64,000 nucleotides of DNA, taken from Megalobrama amblycephala (Eukaryota > Chordata > Actinopteri > Cypriniformes > Xenocyprididae). The notes beneath the pieces were generated by a model. It was not told where the DNA came from, did not search any database, and worked only from the letters and a program-made list of their open reading frames with translations. The translations under genes were made by a program, and so were the position numbers. The stretch covers positions 50,013,691-50,077,690 of the forward strand of contig NC_063045.1 in the NCBI RefSeq assembly GCF_018812025.1, in the 5' to 3' direction. Shown here piece by piece: positions 46,083 to 58,714 of the stretch (within the stretch, counting starts at the first letter, position 1; the number at the start of each line of letters is the position of its first letter).

Positions 46083-47699
46083 TGTGGGAAAAATAAATAC
46101 TCTGAACCCCAAGTGAATTTACACAAACTGAGAAAGTCAAAAAGTGTTACTTTGTGCTACGCTCTCCCCTACTTGCATGTATTTAAGTATATTTTTAGTG
46201 CATTCAAGTATCCTTTTTTTCACCTAGGCAACCTGTTCAAAATTCTGAGCTTTTCATTCATTTCTCAGTATTTCTAATTTAACACTATTATGTGCTGGAT
46301 GGTGCACTTTAAAGCAAATTATCATATTTCAATATACAGTTAAATTCCCAGAAATCTCCGGAAGTCATAACAAAACTGCTGTGAGACACGAGTGAGCAGA
46401 AAGTTCAGTTTTAAAAGTCTCTGTTCCAGCAATTAGTATGGAGGGAAAGGTCAGCCACAAGATGACATCACCCGCACCTCACCAAGATCAGGTCAAACCC
46501 CTAAATTGGATCCCTGAGTTGGTGAATGTAACTAGACAGGTTATGAGGTCACTGGCAATCCCGATGAAGCTGCTGGAAAGCTTTTGAGGCTGCATTAAAC
46601 AATCCTCATAAGCTGGTGATTATTCAAAAAAAGTATTTCAAAGCATCATTACCACAACATTTACTCATTTATTTATACATTTCACGCTTATGAAATTTAG
46701 AGTATTAAAAAAGTGCAATTGCTCGAGATCATGAGGGATACTCGTGTCCTGTTATGGCATCCTTAAACTGTAATTAAATGAATTAAATGAATCCACATTT
46801 AATGGAGGTGGATATTCGCTCTCTAATTCTGTATTTTCCACCTCGCGCAGAGGTCTCCGGAGTGTGGATTGACTTGGGGTGAGTCCAGACGGAAATACCA
46901 TTATGCACAGAAATTGGATTTATTCAGTTCTGACCACTCAGTGCCCATTCAAGCAGCTATCCCCTGCAGGCTGTGAAAAAATGAGGGGACTTAAGGAATG
47001 TTTGGAGAGGAGTACACAGCTACAGCAATTAGTGAGAGAGACTGATAAAAGTAAGAAGTGTGTGAGTGAATTTTGCATGCAAGGATTGTTTATAATCGGA
47101 TACATCATATCGGGGCTCAGCAACAGGGACAGACAGTGTGGATTTTGTCACTACATCTTAAACGGTTAGTTTACCCTAAAATGAAAATTAAGTTGTTTTT
47201 TCCCCCCTGGTTTTTTATTAAAAGGAATGAAATAATTAAAAGATTTAAAAGGGATTAAGGGAATAACGAAAAAGACATAAGAATGGTAAAAGTTCAAGGT
47301 CTATTGTAGTTATGAAATAGTTTATTTTTATGCAAATAATATATATTTTTAAATATATTCACATGAATTACATTAATCATATCATATTATTAATCAAATA
47401 ATAGTATTTTTTCAAATCAAAACGTCAAAATTTCATAAAAATTATTGTTGTAAATCTAATTATTGGGGGGGGGGGGCTTGTCCCACTCAATGGTGTTTAC
47501 GGCCCTATTTTTATTTTATTTTATTTTATTCAAGTTTTATGTATTCATGCAAACTTAAACAATTTCTGTAATGTACTGAACAATGCTGTTGCTGTTATCG
47601 GCAGAAAAAAAAATCTTATTGCTGAGCTCTGCACGTGATGGTCCCTGATTTTATTTAATCTAATTAATGAATGTAAAACCTTAAAAAAACAAGTTGATT
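46083..47699. other. Mostly unique non-coding sequence
   Basis: A short piece of the AGGGTTAGTTCACCC family (GGTTAGTTTACCCTAAAATG) lies near 47165, and a 12-base G-run at 47465-47476. A 28-bp AG/GT-bounded segment near 46851-46878 looks splice-like but is too weak to call. Confidence 0.4.
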
Positions 47700-48060
47700 T
47701 ATGCCCAGCAATCCACTTGAGAGCCACATCTTAAATTTCATAGGCCTGATTTATTCCAGGGCTCTTTTAAACGACGTCTCTCTGGGGATTAAGAGCGAGA
47801 TGACAAGAGAGGGGGGCGTGAATGTGAAGCTCTCTCGTTTGTCAAACGTATTGTCCGACGCTCTGGCAGGCAGACACGGCACAGGCTGCTTAATTTGCTC
47901 AACGTTCATAATTTACTTACTCAGAATTTCAAATCAGCTGAAATGGGGTGACGGCCCTTTTCTCGCCATCCCACGCATGATCAAGGTTAGGTGATATCAG
48001 CACTCGGTGTCAATGTCACCAGACGGATGAGTCACAAGGATGAGAGCATTCACTGAGAGA
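47700..48060. other. Candidate conserved non-coding block
   Basis: The block has balanced composition and no repeat signature. It includes GAGCGAGATGACAAGAGAGG and CTTAATTTGCTCAACGTTC. A 97-codon frame (47701-47994) spans it but resembles no known protein. Conservation was not tested. Confidence 0.25.
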
Positions 48061-48767
48061 GAATTGTGTTCATTCACTTATTCAAAGGAGATCTGTGGCA
48101 AAATTTGCATTCTACCCATTATAGTACGCAAGATTCGTGCATCCCAAATAATATTAGGTTGAAAATAGAATGCCAAACGCACCCAGATGGCATACTATTC
48201 CCGTTGGATTTGAAAATTATGTGTCCATGCATACTTTTCAGGCTTAATATTACTCAAAACCCCAAAAGTCTTCTTGTGACATGGAAATATTACATTATAG
48301 TATGTCTCAAAGGTAATCTTTTAAACTTTTTTTAATACAGTATTTACTTTAGTGTGTACTACACTGTAAGTTAACAAAGCAGGACAGCCAGAAAGAGAGT
48401 GAGATTTTATTACTCTTTATCTTTTTGTCAATAGCTCTCCAAATAAATTGATGACTGTTTGTCTTCACGGGAGAAAATGCCCTTTTGCATTCATATGCAG
48501 TCCTATATTCTGCATTTTCACAATAGCAAGAATGAAACCTGGGGTTGCTGAATGTATTCACATTGTGCTGGTACAAGCGAAATGGAAAAATCTGGCTCGA
48601 AATATTTTTCAAATGTAATCTTGACTGCGAGCATTGAAAGTACAATTGCCAAACACTGTATTGTTATTCTAAGTATAACACAGCTATTGCGGGCTTGTTC
48701 AGTTTTGTTGTCTTTTGTGTTGATAAGCACTACATCTTACTGGGGCTCTCCGTCATTGCCATTCTTC

Positions 48768-48802
<35 letters not shown>

Positions 48803-49304
48803 TGTCACCCTGAGGGTGTTGAGTTTGGCAGTGTGGTGAATCTAGTGGAACTCTAAAGTTGACACTCTCTTTTTCTGTCTCTCTGCTGTTCTCTCCTTCT
48901 GTCTACCTGTCTACCTTGCTTTTCTCTCTCTCACACACTTCCAGCCATGAGACAGTGAGCAGTAAGACAAACGTGTTGATGGGCAAATTCTCTCTCTGTC
49001 TTTATATATCCAGGTGAATCCTTTCAAGAATTCTTACATCCATCTAAAAGCCACGAACATTTGTGACACTTTACGGTTAATATTTTGAGAAAGGCTCTTG
49101 TCTTATAAACTTGAATGTGTATTATTTTCCTTACAAAAATGTACTAAGGTAACCTTCATTTTTAGCAAAATATTATAGCTACTACAGTTATTGTTACTAG
49201 AGTAAGAATGTGGTAACTTGATATTGCCATTGCTGTTATTAAAAAATAAACAAATAAATAAATAATAATTAAAAAGAAATAAATAAAAATTTGAACCCTA
49301 AACC
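48061..49304. other. Apparently unique non-coding sequence with a (CT)n tract
   Basis: A CT tract of about 15 units lies at 48770-48798. No gene was recognised. Confidence 0.45.
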
Positions 49305-49368
49305 CAGTGGCGCCCCCAGACAATTTTAATAGGGGTGGCCAGACGAGGCCACAGCAATTCTTGGGGTG

Positions 49369-49436
<68 letters not shown>

Positions 49437-50715
49437 ATATACATATACATACATGCAAAATCAATTGGTAGTTATTAATAGAATAATGAGGACACAAACC
49501 TTTACTTTACTTTATTTGCATACACATACCTACACCGTTTTAGTCCAAAAGTGTGCACATTTGTAGAAATACACATTTACCTGAGATTGCATTATGGTTT
49601 CATAATTACCGAGGTCATAAAATATAGTTTGCTAGGGGGGTTCGGGGGCATGCTCCCCCGAGAAAATTTAGATTTATCTGGTGTACATATGTGCATTTTT
49701 AAGACGTTTTAAGGCCAACAAATTGGATAACAATAGCTTTAAAACCATGTCAACAAATACATGCATTCACAGTTTTGAGGCAGCTTTAATCGCATGTTTG
49801 GTAATTTCATGACTTAACTTACAACAGAGCAATGACGGTCATTGCTCGTATTCTTTTGGGCTTTATTTAAGCTATAATAAAGTAATTATGCAGCGCGCGC
49901 CGGCACATTTGCGCATGCAATTCTTGAGTGCGCGCCGCGAGCACAGAATAACGGCTGATTGGACCTGTTCATTTTTCTTAATTTTACTGACATAGTCTGA
50001 CAATATCTCATCTGACCGCAGTTCACTGTTGTTCAACTGAAGCTCCCTCGTCATCACTTGTAACCTATCTTTTTCAATTTTCATTGATTCAACTTATTCG
50101 TTCAAAAAGCTGATTCATTCAGTAAACAGTGCTATTTGTTGCTCAGGGACGCAATACAATGCTCTGGATTTGATCTGAACTATATTCGTTGGCGAAATTG
50201 TGCAGAAACAGGCAATGATGTCTAAAATGTAAACATGAATAAAATTTATATAACATTTGTTATGCTGATATCTGGAGAAAAACGGCACTCTTCATGTGAT
50301 ATTTATTAACACAGTGAAAGCGTGCACTCTAAATGCGCACCGACACTAGTCTAATCTACAAGACAACATCACATACAGGGATGTCAGATCGATTGTGCAT
50401 CGTTAAAACAACAATTATGATAAAATCGTAGACTAAATATATCGCACACCCCTACCCTACCCTCTTCACAGTATAAATAACATTTGAAATTCAGGTCTGT
50501 AGACATTACTATTTAGACTCTTGGTGGCAGTAAAACAGCTACTCTGGTGGCGTCAGTCAATCTATCTTTTTTGGTGGCATTTTATTTTCTTTCACTTCAT
50601 GAACTTGTGAATTTACATTATGCATTTAAATTAATAGTACCCAATGCAAAATTATACTGGGGTGGCCACAGGGGTGGCCGTGGCCACCCCTGGCCACCCC
50701 TTGGGGGCGCCCCTG
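49305..50715 (+). mobile_element. hAT-like element with exact 8-bp target duplication
   Basis: The ends CAGTGGCGCCCCCAGACA and TTGGGGGCGCCCCTG are inverted. An exact 8-bp duplication CCTAAACC flanks the element (49297-49304 and 50716-50723). It is 1411 bp with no transposase. A 29-base A-tract plus TA and GT runs lie at 49371-49436. GGGGTGGCC words cluster at both ends, which may be transposase-binding repeats. It is homologous to 37960-39095 on the other strand. Confidence 0.88.
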
Positions 50716-50723
50716 CCTAAACC

Positions 50724-51159
50724 TTTAGGTTGTTGATAGAAACAATGTTTAAAAAAAAAAAAGAGAGAGAGAGAGAGAGAGAAATTAAATAATACAATCT
50801 AAATAATTAAAGTAGTTGAATAATTAAAGCATTTTTTGCTTTCAATTATTAAAGCAAATAATACATATTAAATTAACATTTAATGTGTGTTGTGGTTTCG
50901 GCTATTTCAGCCAGTCAGAACAAAAATGTCAAATTAGAGTAACGTGATGAAAATTTAATAAAATGTAATTTTAATATTTATTACAATTTAAGAAATATTA
51001 ATATTTAACAAACATTTTTAGGTGTCTTGCAGAATCCTTACCATATGGCCACCTGTTTTGAATGATCATTTATTATTAAATTCTGTCATCATTTACATTT
51101 CAAATCTCTATGACTTTCTTTCTTCTGTGGAACATTTTCCTCATTAAAAATGTTACTGT
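50724..51159. other. AT-rich non-coding spacer
   Basis: It includes a short AG run at 50761-50782 and a fragment (51083-51140) of the TTAA-type family with TTTCTTTCTTCTGTGGAACA. Confidence 0.45.
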
Positions 51160-51164
51160 TTATA

Positions 51165-51223
<59 letters not shown>

Positions 51224-51224
51224 G

Positions 51225-51312
<88 letters not shown>
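51160..51312. repeat. Long (TA)n microsatellite with TG interruptions
   Basis: About 150 bp of TA repeats with a few TATG steps. It directly abuts the hairpin-ended element. Confidence 0.95.
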
Positions 51313-51314
<2 letters not shown>

Positions 51315-51317
51315 ACA

Positions 51318-52740
51318 GTTCTGTCTGGTTCTCGAATCTGATTGGCTGATAGCTGTGCGATATTTCAGTGATAACAGCACTCCAACCTTTTCCCCGTTTG
51401 TATCACTCCGCTAGAAGTGACCATCATGGCGGCCGATCAAATCCACCGTCATTTTTGAGAATACTACTTGTTGTACCACGACCTGTTATTTTATTATTTT
51501 TTTTAGACTAGAATGTAGTTGTTTAGACCTGAAATATGTGACTCATATTTAATAATAGCGCCTATTTTACAATTTGTTTTGACGTTTTCGGAGATGCGAG
51601 ATCCAGGGCATCAGTGTCCGTTCAGTGCTTGTGTACCGCCGACAACAGCTTCATCTCGGGCAGTACTTCGGGGATTTGCCGCTGGCTCTTATAGTGGTTA
51701 AACATGAGACATAATTCAATTTGAGTACATAAAACGGGAAATCTTTGGTCTTATTAATCTATTATTTGTTCCAGAGCAAGTCGAATTGTGCTATGTTTAA
51801 TCTGATAATAATTAACTTACATCCTTTATATAGCATAGCATATTGACTACAACTAACTTAGATGGCACATATCAGACGAAGACTCTTCTCCGCTCTTCAT
51901 ATACGTAAAACATTAAACTTTACAGACATCGTGTTTTTTGAGTAAAGAGAGCGCTTTACAATTTTTTTCAAACATCAGATCTTTATTTACCTTTGCATTG
52001 CATAGACGAGAAGACCAAACTGCAGCACTTCATTCACGAGTGGGTGGATTTATGAGGTTTGACTGACAGTTTGAGGATCCAATGGAGTTATGAGATTTTG
52101 GCACAAGCTCTTTAAAATCCTTTTCATTCGTTAAATATTTGTAAAACCCACAAACAAGCGTAAAGGGTGACCTATATCATTGTTTTTGTTTTGTCTGTTT
52201 TTTAAATAAAATAAAACAAACATTTGGAAATATAGAGATACAAGGTGTAGCATTTATTTTATTTTATTTATTTTTTGGCATTTGGTAATTATCCACGGCA
52301 CACTTGACAAACGTCACGGGCACACTAGTGCTTTACGTCTGACTGAACTGTACAGTTGTGTTTTTTTGTTCAATAAATATTATTTTATATAAATATGTCC
52401 ATTAGTGCATAATATGGATTGAGTGAAAGTTACATTTACGCCATTAGATGGCGGCAACACTTTGCAGGTGAATGAGTCAGTCAGTCAGTCACAAGAGACT
52501 TTAATATTGAAAGGAACTTTTGCAAAGTAAGTTGTTTCAATGAAGCGACTCATCGAGGGTTTTAAAGACACTCTGTTGTTGTTTTTATTTGTTTACACAC
52601 TCGTGCCGTCGAACTGTTGTATAAACGCAATATCACACTAGTAGCCGTGCGATATGGCTGTATATCAGCACGCTGTGATTACCTACGGACGAATCACAGC
52701 CGTGCTGATATACAGCCATATTGCACGGCTACTCGTACTC
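51318..52740 (+). mobile_element. Hairpin-ended DNA element, copy 2
   Basis: The left end contains TCTGATTGGCTGATAGCTGT and a short stem. The right end is a strong hairpin (52640-52733). TA arrays flank both sides. The inner TTACGCCATTAGATGGC at 52437 is shared with copy 1 at 27128-28240. No transposase was seen. Confidence 0.55.
52640..52733. repeat. Strong hairpin with 41-bp arms
   Basis: The left arm (52640-52680) and right arm (52692-52733) are reverse complements with one mismatch and one bulged base. The loop is 11 bases. Arms start AGTAGCCGTGC and end GCACGGCTACT. Confidence 0.9.
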
Positions 52741-53003
52741 GTGTATATATATATATATATATGTATTTATATAAGTTAGGGTTATGGTTTGGTTTAGAGT
52801 TAGTGAGTTGTACTTATGCATAATTTACTGTTATTACATTAAGTATGTCACCTTAAAATCAAGTGTTACCAATATCTTCGTAGAGCCCAACATAGCAACA
52901 TCGACTCAACAAATGTTGTGATTTTGAGGCAGGAACAACAGTAACTGGTGTTTTGGCAGTTACCATGGTAATTTTCCTTAAGAACTGTACCTATATACTC
53001 CAG

Positions 53004-53034
<31 letters not shown>

Positions 53035-53636
53035 GCCTTCAAATGTGACATTTGCTGTTTAAACGGCAACATTTTAGACTTCTTTCAAACCTAATAGCAC
53101 CTTAGACATTTGGTCTTAGCTGTGGCCTCTGTCCTCTGCACTTCCTCATATGGATACTCCAGTAAATTACCAATTAACGCTGTTATGCCAGCCCCGCTAT
53201 CACATAGCACACACTGGGGGCTTGTCAAAAGTAAATGACTTTATGTCCGCCGTGGACGCTGATTAATGAGCTAGGGAGTAAGCCCAAGGCTCTTCAGTTG
53301 AGTTTTTCTGTAAATGGCAGCTTGGAGAGCCTAGAAGAGGCGCACTGATGCAACACAGGTAACAGAGCAAGCAGGTGTTTATTAAAGCCAGAGTCATTCA
53401 CAGTCAATTACCCTTTCACTCAGAACAGTAGGGGACTGTTCGCTGAGAGCCCTGCCACCAAACACACATAAAACCGCTCGCGTGTACATACAGGCGCAAA
53501 TAACATTAGCTGTCCCCTTTTACAGTATCTGCAGAAGTTCACTTCACTTGATACAATCGCTTAGTTGGAACGGCCTGCAATGTCAGACATGAGTGATATA
53601 CATTAGGAGTTTCAGAATATAATAATATATATAGTA
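52741..53636. other. Non-coding stretch with TA and GT microsatellites
   Basis: TA tract at 52743-52761 and GT tract at 53006-53034. 53090-53600 is apparently unique, with TTACCAATTAACGC and GCTGATTAATGAGC words. No gene was recognised. Confidence 0.5.
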
Positions 53637-54110
53637 CACTAACGTTTAAAAGTTTGGGGTAAGTAAGGTTATTTTTAAGAAATTAAAACATTTATTTAGC
53701 AAGGATGCATTAAATTGGTAGACAGTGACCTTAATTAAAGACATTTATAATGTTACAAAATATTTCAAATAAATGTCATTCTTTTCAACTTTCTATTCAT
53801 CAAAGAATCCTGAAAAAATGTGTAACTGTTTCCACAAAAATAATAAGCAGCACACCTGTTTTCAACATTGATAATAATAAGAAATGTCTCTTGAGCACTG
53901 AATCAGCATATTAGAATATTTTCTGAAGGATCGTGTGACGCTGAAGACTGGAGGAATGATGCTGAATTTTCAGCTTTGCCATCACAGGAATGAATTACAT
54001 TTTAAAATATATTAAAATAGAAAATTAGAATAACAATTTACAAAATTGCTGTTTTTACTGTATTTTAGTTCAAATAAAGGCATCTTTGGTAAGCTTGAGA
54101 GATTTCTTAC
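53637..54110 (+). repeat. Dispersed AT-rich repeat, copy 4 (long form)
   Basis: It begins AACGTTTAAAAGTTTGGGGT and contains GAATCAGCATATTAGAATAT, TTTTCTGAAGGATCGTGTGA and CTGAATTTTCAGCTTTGCC. This is the longest of the four related copies in the window. Its start looks like a transposon terminus, but the right end is unclear. Confidence 0.6.
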
Positions 54111-54960
54111 AAAAACAATTTAAGTGCCCATTTTGGAAATCACCTTTCATGTAGTTTTTAATATAGCTTGTGAATGTAAAAGGTCTGCAAAGTTTCAAAG
54201 ATCAAAGTGCATGATACATGTTATTGTCTCCCAAAAAGATCTGATTCTGAATTGTCGTTGTAATTCCATTCTTACTTCCTGCAAAAAACTAGGTTTGTAA
54301 CAAATTTGCATAATGCCAGCCTATGATCTTCATTGGCTGTCTACTTTGACCTTCCCACAAACACTGTAGTTGTAGCCGAGACCTAGAAGAGTCTGATTTG
54401 TATTGTCGACATGTTGAGAAGATGCACTTTTCTGTGCTGCGAATGCAAATCCACTTTGCACCCACTTCAAAAGAATGAGATTGATATGGTAAAAACAACA
54501 GCATCATCATTATTTGTATCATTGTTGAAATGAGGCATCACAGGCTGAAAGTCAGATATGGTAATAAGTGTTTCATTTTTGACATGCAGTTGACCAAGCA
54601 GTTGGCCAATTACAACAAACTGGGCCATCTGACCAATTAGAGCAGAGTAGAATGGGTTTAGAGAATCCTTTATGGAATCGTTTAGACACTATGAGAAAAG
54701 AGTGGTGCAGAGATGACATATTTTTGTAAGTTAGCATAACTCTGGTTCCCTCTTCAAAAACCCAATAGGATTTTCCCATTGGTTTTGGATTATTGCATAA
54801 AATAAGGTCTGTGACTAACAATAGCTTATGATTCTTACAAGTTTTGTTCATCATGATAATCTTCACAAATAAACACAACTTTCTGATACATTTTGAAGTG
54901 TAAATATAATCGGCAGATGTCAAAAGCCAACTTAGACTTTAAACGAACTACACAGTCGCA
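54111..54960. repeat. Relic of the TTAA AAAGGGGAC-type family
   Basis: It shares GTCTGCAAAGTTTCAAAG, AAAGTGCATGATAC and GTCTCCCAAAAAGAT-like words with the 34446-35834 element. Ends are degraded. Confidence 0.5.
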
Positions 54961-55109
54961 TGACTTCAACGTATCCATCACTAAGCATCCGACAACTCTT
55001 TCAGTCAAACATCTTCCCTAAAAGTTACCTCTGTAGTTCCATTTAGCCACTTGTTTTCAACCTCCATTTACAAGAAAAGTAAAAGCTTTAAAAAAATCAC
55101 AAGAGATTC

Positions 55110-55483
55110 TACTATATCATTGAATAAAACATGAAAATATTTTGAGCACAAATTAAGATATTTTTGATGAAATGTGAGAGGAATCTGACTCATCTGTAGA
55201 CAGCAAATTAACCACCACTTTCAAGGTCCAGAAAGTTACTAAAGACATTATTAAATGAGTCGACTCATTATTGGCCGGTTTCTGCACCAGCATCACACGC
55301 ATACATCATGCTGCTCATGTGAACAGCATCGGCCAATACAGAGGCGGCGTTCTGATGTAGAACCTGGAAGTGCTGAATGTTAACAGCATAAGACAATGAC
55401 ACATAAGAGGAAAAATTGTTGAATAAAGTCACAATTTTTGTTTTGTATTTGCGCACAAAAAATATTCTCATTGCTTCATAAAA
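55110..55483. repeat. Partial copy of the element D family
   Basis: CAAATTAAGATATTTTTGATGA, CACTTTCAAGGTCCAGAAAG and AATATTCTCATTGCTTCATA match the interior of element D, which begins immediately after. Both family ends are missing. Confidence 0.65.
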
Positions 55484-55487
55484 TTAA

Positions 55488-57246
55488 AGGGTTATTTCAC
55501 CCAAAAATGAAAATTCTGTCATTAATTATTCACCCTCATGTCGTTCCACACCCGTAAGACCTTCGTTCATCTTCAGAACACAAATTAAGATATTTTTGAT
55601 GAAATCCGAGAGGTATATGACTCGTCCATAGACGGCAATATAATCACCACTTTCAAGGTCCAAAAAGGTACTAAAGACATCGTTAAAACAGTCGACGTGA
55701 CTGCAGTGGTTCAACCTTCATTTTATGAAAGTGATGAGAATAATTTTTGTGCACAAAAAATAAACTTAATTCTTAATTCAACAATCTCTTCTCTTCCCTG
55801 TCATTATCCTTACGTGCAGTGAAGGGTTCCATGTTTACGTCTGAATGCCGGCTCAGTATTGGCTGAGGTTGTTCACATTAGCAGCACAACGCATGTGTGT
55901 GATGCTGACGCCGGCCAATAATGAGTCGGAAGTCTGACATAGAAGTTGGAAGCACTCGACGTAAACATCATATGAGAATAACACAGAAGAGAAGATATTG
56001 TTGAATAAAGTCGTTATTTTTGTTTTGTTTTTGTGCACAAAAATGATTCTCGTCGCTTCATAAAATGAAGGTTGAACACTGCAGTCACATCGACTGTTTT
56101 AACAATGTCTTTCAGGGGCGCAGGAGACATTTTCAAAGTGAGGGGGACCAAACTGCTTTCCGGTGGGGGGTTGTTATGACAACGGGCGGTGCACATATGC
56201 ATGCGCCGAACGCGTCTTTCGCTCATGGGCAAAGGAGTTTCTCTGAAAGGCTCGCGCGAGACTGAACGGAACGCGGGAAATGAAGTATACCCGGGCCTAA
56301 ACCGCTCTAAATTGTAATGGACTGGAGCTCACGTTCACATCGGGAACACGGGAGCACCGCGATGCGACCGCAAAAGGCACTTTCACTTTCACGATCAAAG
56401 TGCACGCCACTGATAAGCATTGTAAATTAAGTATTACATTATACACATAGGACCTACCAGTTAAACGCACAGATCTCCTCTCGTGCGTCCTCCACTGGAT
56501 GAGGCAATATCACTTTCGTTTCTATTTCAGATATCTCTTTTATAGATGCCATCAATGCTTTTGCCTTTCAAGATGTAATTACCGAATCAAAACAGTCCAT
56601 AAACTATAAATCCTCACGAAAACTTCAGTCAAGCCAGCTCGTGCGTCAACCTGAGAGATCAGGCTCCTTACCTTAAAGTGTCAAATTTCTCGGTTTCTGA
56701 ATGGACGGTTTGGCTTGATTGACAGACGCTAACGTTCGGGCATTATTTATATAGGCTACCATCTACCTGTCCTAAAATGTTAGCACGCTTTGATCGATGG
56801 TTTGGAGATCGCGTGTTTCTCCGTTCGAGAGCGCATTTCCTCTTCTTCACATCCGCGACGAAACAGCTGATTATTTACGAACGGATCGCTTACAGAAACG
56901 TGAAAATGGTCTCATTTGAAAGAAAATATCCTAAGCTAAAAGATGATATAGTGTGACTAATTGAAGCAGCCCTTATCAAAAGTGCTGGGGTCGACTAATA
57001 TCTTTTCAAAACTGCGGGGGTCCTGACCCTGTCCCCCGTGCCAATGGCGCCCCTTATGTCGTTTAGTAGCCTACCTTTTTGGATCTTGAAAGTGGTGATT
57101 ATATTGGACAGAGTCATATACCACTCGGATTTCATCAAAAATATCTTAATTTGTGTTCTGAAGATTAATGAAGGTCTTACGGGTGTGGAACGACATGCGG
57201 GTGAGTAATTAATGACAGAATTTTCATTTTTAGGTGAACTAACCCT
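55488..57246. mobile_element. TTAA-flanked palindromic element D, split by a hAT insertion
   Basis: The termini AGGGTTATTTCACCC and AGGTGAACTAACCCT carry TTAA borders (55484-55487, 57247-57250). The left half (55488-55850) and the right half are inverted copies. The right half is interrupted by the element at 56113-57055. The inner sequence differs from A, B, C and E. Confidence 0.85.
56113..57055. mobile_element. hAT-like element inserted in element D
   Basis: The ends CAGGGGCGC and GCGCCCCTT are inverted. Flanks ATGTCTTT (56105-56112) and ATGTCGTT (57056-57063) are an 8-bp target duplication with one later change. The element is 943 bp, GC-richer than its host and without a transposase frame. 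Confidence 0.8.
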
Positions 57247-57250
57247 TTAA

Positions 57251-58671
57251 TGAATTGATGCTGATTGATCAGATTGCTGTGTGACTGGGTTGCTGTTTAA
57301 ACTTGACCACATAAACGTGTCTCTGTCTGCAGATATATATCTGTTCACATCTGCTCACCTGCAGTTCTATATCAGTTTAGCACCGTGTTGCATTTTAGAT
57401 GCATTTACAGAACTTTTTATTTTTTAAAGGCCGATTCACACTGCACCAACAGATGCCAACCAACGACAACAGACACTTCTTCAGGTTTTCGTCAGATTAG
57501 TGTTGTTACCCGTTGGTGTGTGTTGTGGAATGACTGAAAAGTGACATACAGTAATCTGCTGATTGTCTGCAGTGGCTTTAGCAGAACTGTTCAACAAATC
57601 AATTACTACTGACCCTCATGTTGTTTAAAAATGTTCCAGTATATTCATAGGCTATTCCGATGCAACTTCACAAAACCAACAAGGTGTGTGGAAAAGAAAA
57701 AATACTTAATGCACACGAAAACAATAAAGAATAGATTTCTTCCAGCTTCATATTTTGATTCTTTCATTTTTCCATTCCACAATTGACAGTAAACTCCTAA
57801 TAGGACAAAACTGATTTACAGTCAGCTATGAGACAAACAAAAACCAATACTCTGCAATTCCATTAAAGAAATGAAAGACATTTGGGTTTGGCTCGACATG
57901 AAGTTAAGTAAATGATGACAAGATTTTGTGGATGATTTGGTCCTCTAATAATTCTGTGTAATAGCAACTTATATTTTTTTCAAGACAAACAGTGTGATTC
58001 TTTGCCTCATCAGACACAGCATTTGGTTATTAAATCTTATCTGGGGAACATTGGTAATAGTATGTTGCTAATATTGTTTATGATTCACTGCCCAAGCAAG
58101 GCCGATGGTGATTCAGTTTCTCTCTCTCTCTCTCTCTCTCTCATTTACACAGTTCTGCCGCAGAGGGACATGTCTGCCCTCTACTGTTCAGACATCATAA
58201 TTACAGCCACATTGATAATTCACCCATCACCTTTGGCTCATCAAGGGCATTTGGAGAAAGAGTTGAGAAAACGATTAATTCCAGAAATGTGCTCAAAGCT
58301 GAAAGCTGAAAATTCAAACCGGAATGAACAGAAAAAAAAACTATTGGATCTGATTCTGTTGCTCAGCTTCAGTTTTAGGAATCAGGTTTAGATTCAATCC
58401 AATCTCCCGACCTATACCCTTCATGAGCTACGCCATTCAACTTTGATTGACACGAAATACAGGCACGAACAAATACAGACAGATCTGAAAAAGGAGGGAG
58501 TGATAAGACCACATTATTTGTGCTGTGAACCTGGGAATGTTTCAGTCAAGGGTAGTAAAACTGCAGCATTTATGAGCACAACAGGTGAAATATGATTCTT
58601 TTAAAAATGTCTTCTACACCTTTATTGCGATCTGTCATAGGTACTTTCTCAATGGAGCACACAGCGTCTAA

Positions 58672-58673
<2 letters not shown>
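57251..58673. other. Mostly unique non-coding sequence
   Basis: 57428-57540 (AGGCCGATTCACACTGCACC) resembles the end of a miniature element. A CT tract lies at 58118-58142. 58180-58290 contains ATAATTACAGCC and GATTAATTCC words. The 129-codon frame at 58002-58391 has no known domain. Confidence 0.4.

Positions 58674-58710
<37 letters not shown>
58674..58710. repeat. (GT)n microsatellite
   Basis: A GT tract of about 18 units. Confidence 0.95.

Positions 58711-58714
<4 letters not shown>

Noticed and set aside
46851..46878. Microexon bounded by CGCAG and GGTGAGT
   Set aside because: A single 28-bp AG/GT-bounded piece is expected by chance in this much sequence. No neighbouring exon was found.
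47701..47994. 97-codon plus-strand frame
   Set aside because: No recognisable family, no codon bias cue and no splice context. It may only reflect a lack of stops in a possible conserved block.
51110..51349. Open frames rich in Tyr-Ile repeats
   Set aside because: Translations of a TA microsatellite.
58002..58391. 129-codon plus-strand frame
   Set aside because: Includes a run of Ser-Leu from a CT microsatellite and shows no domain.
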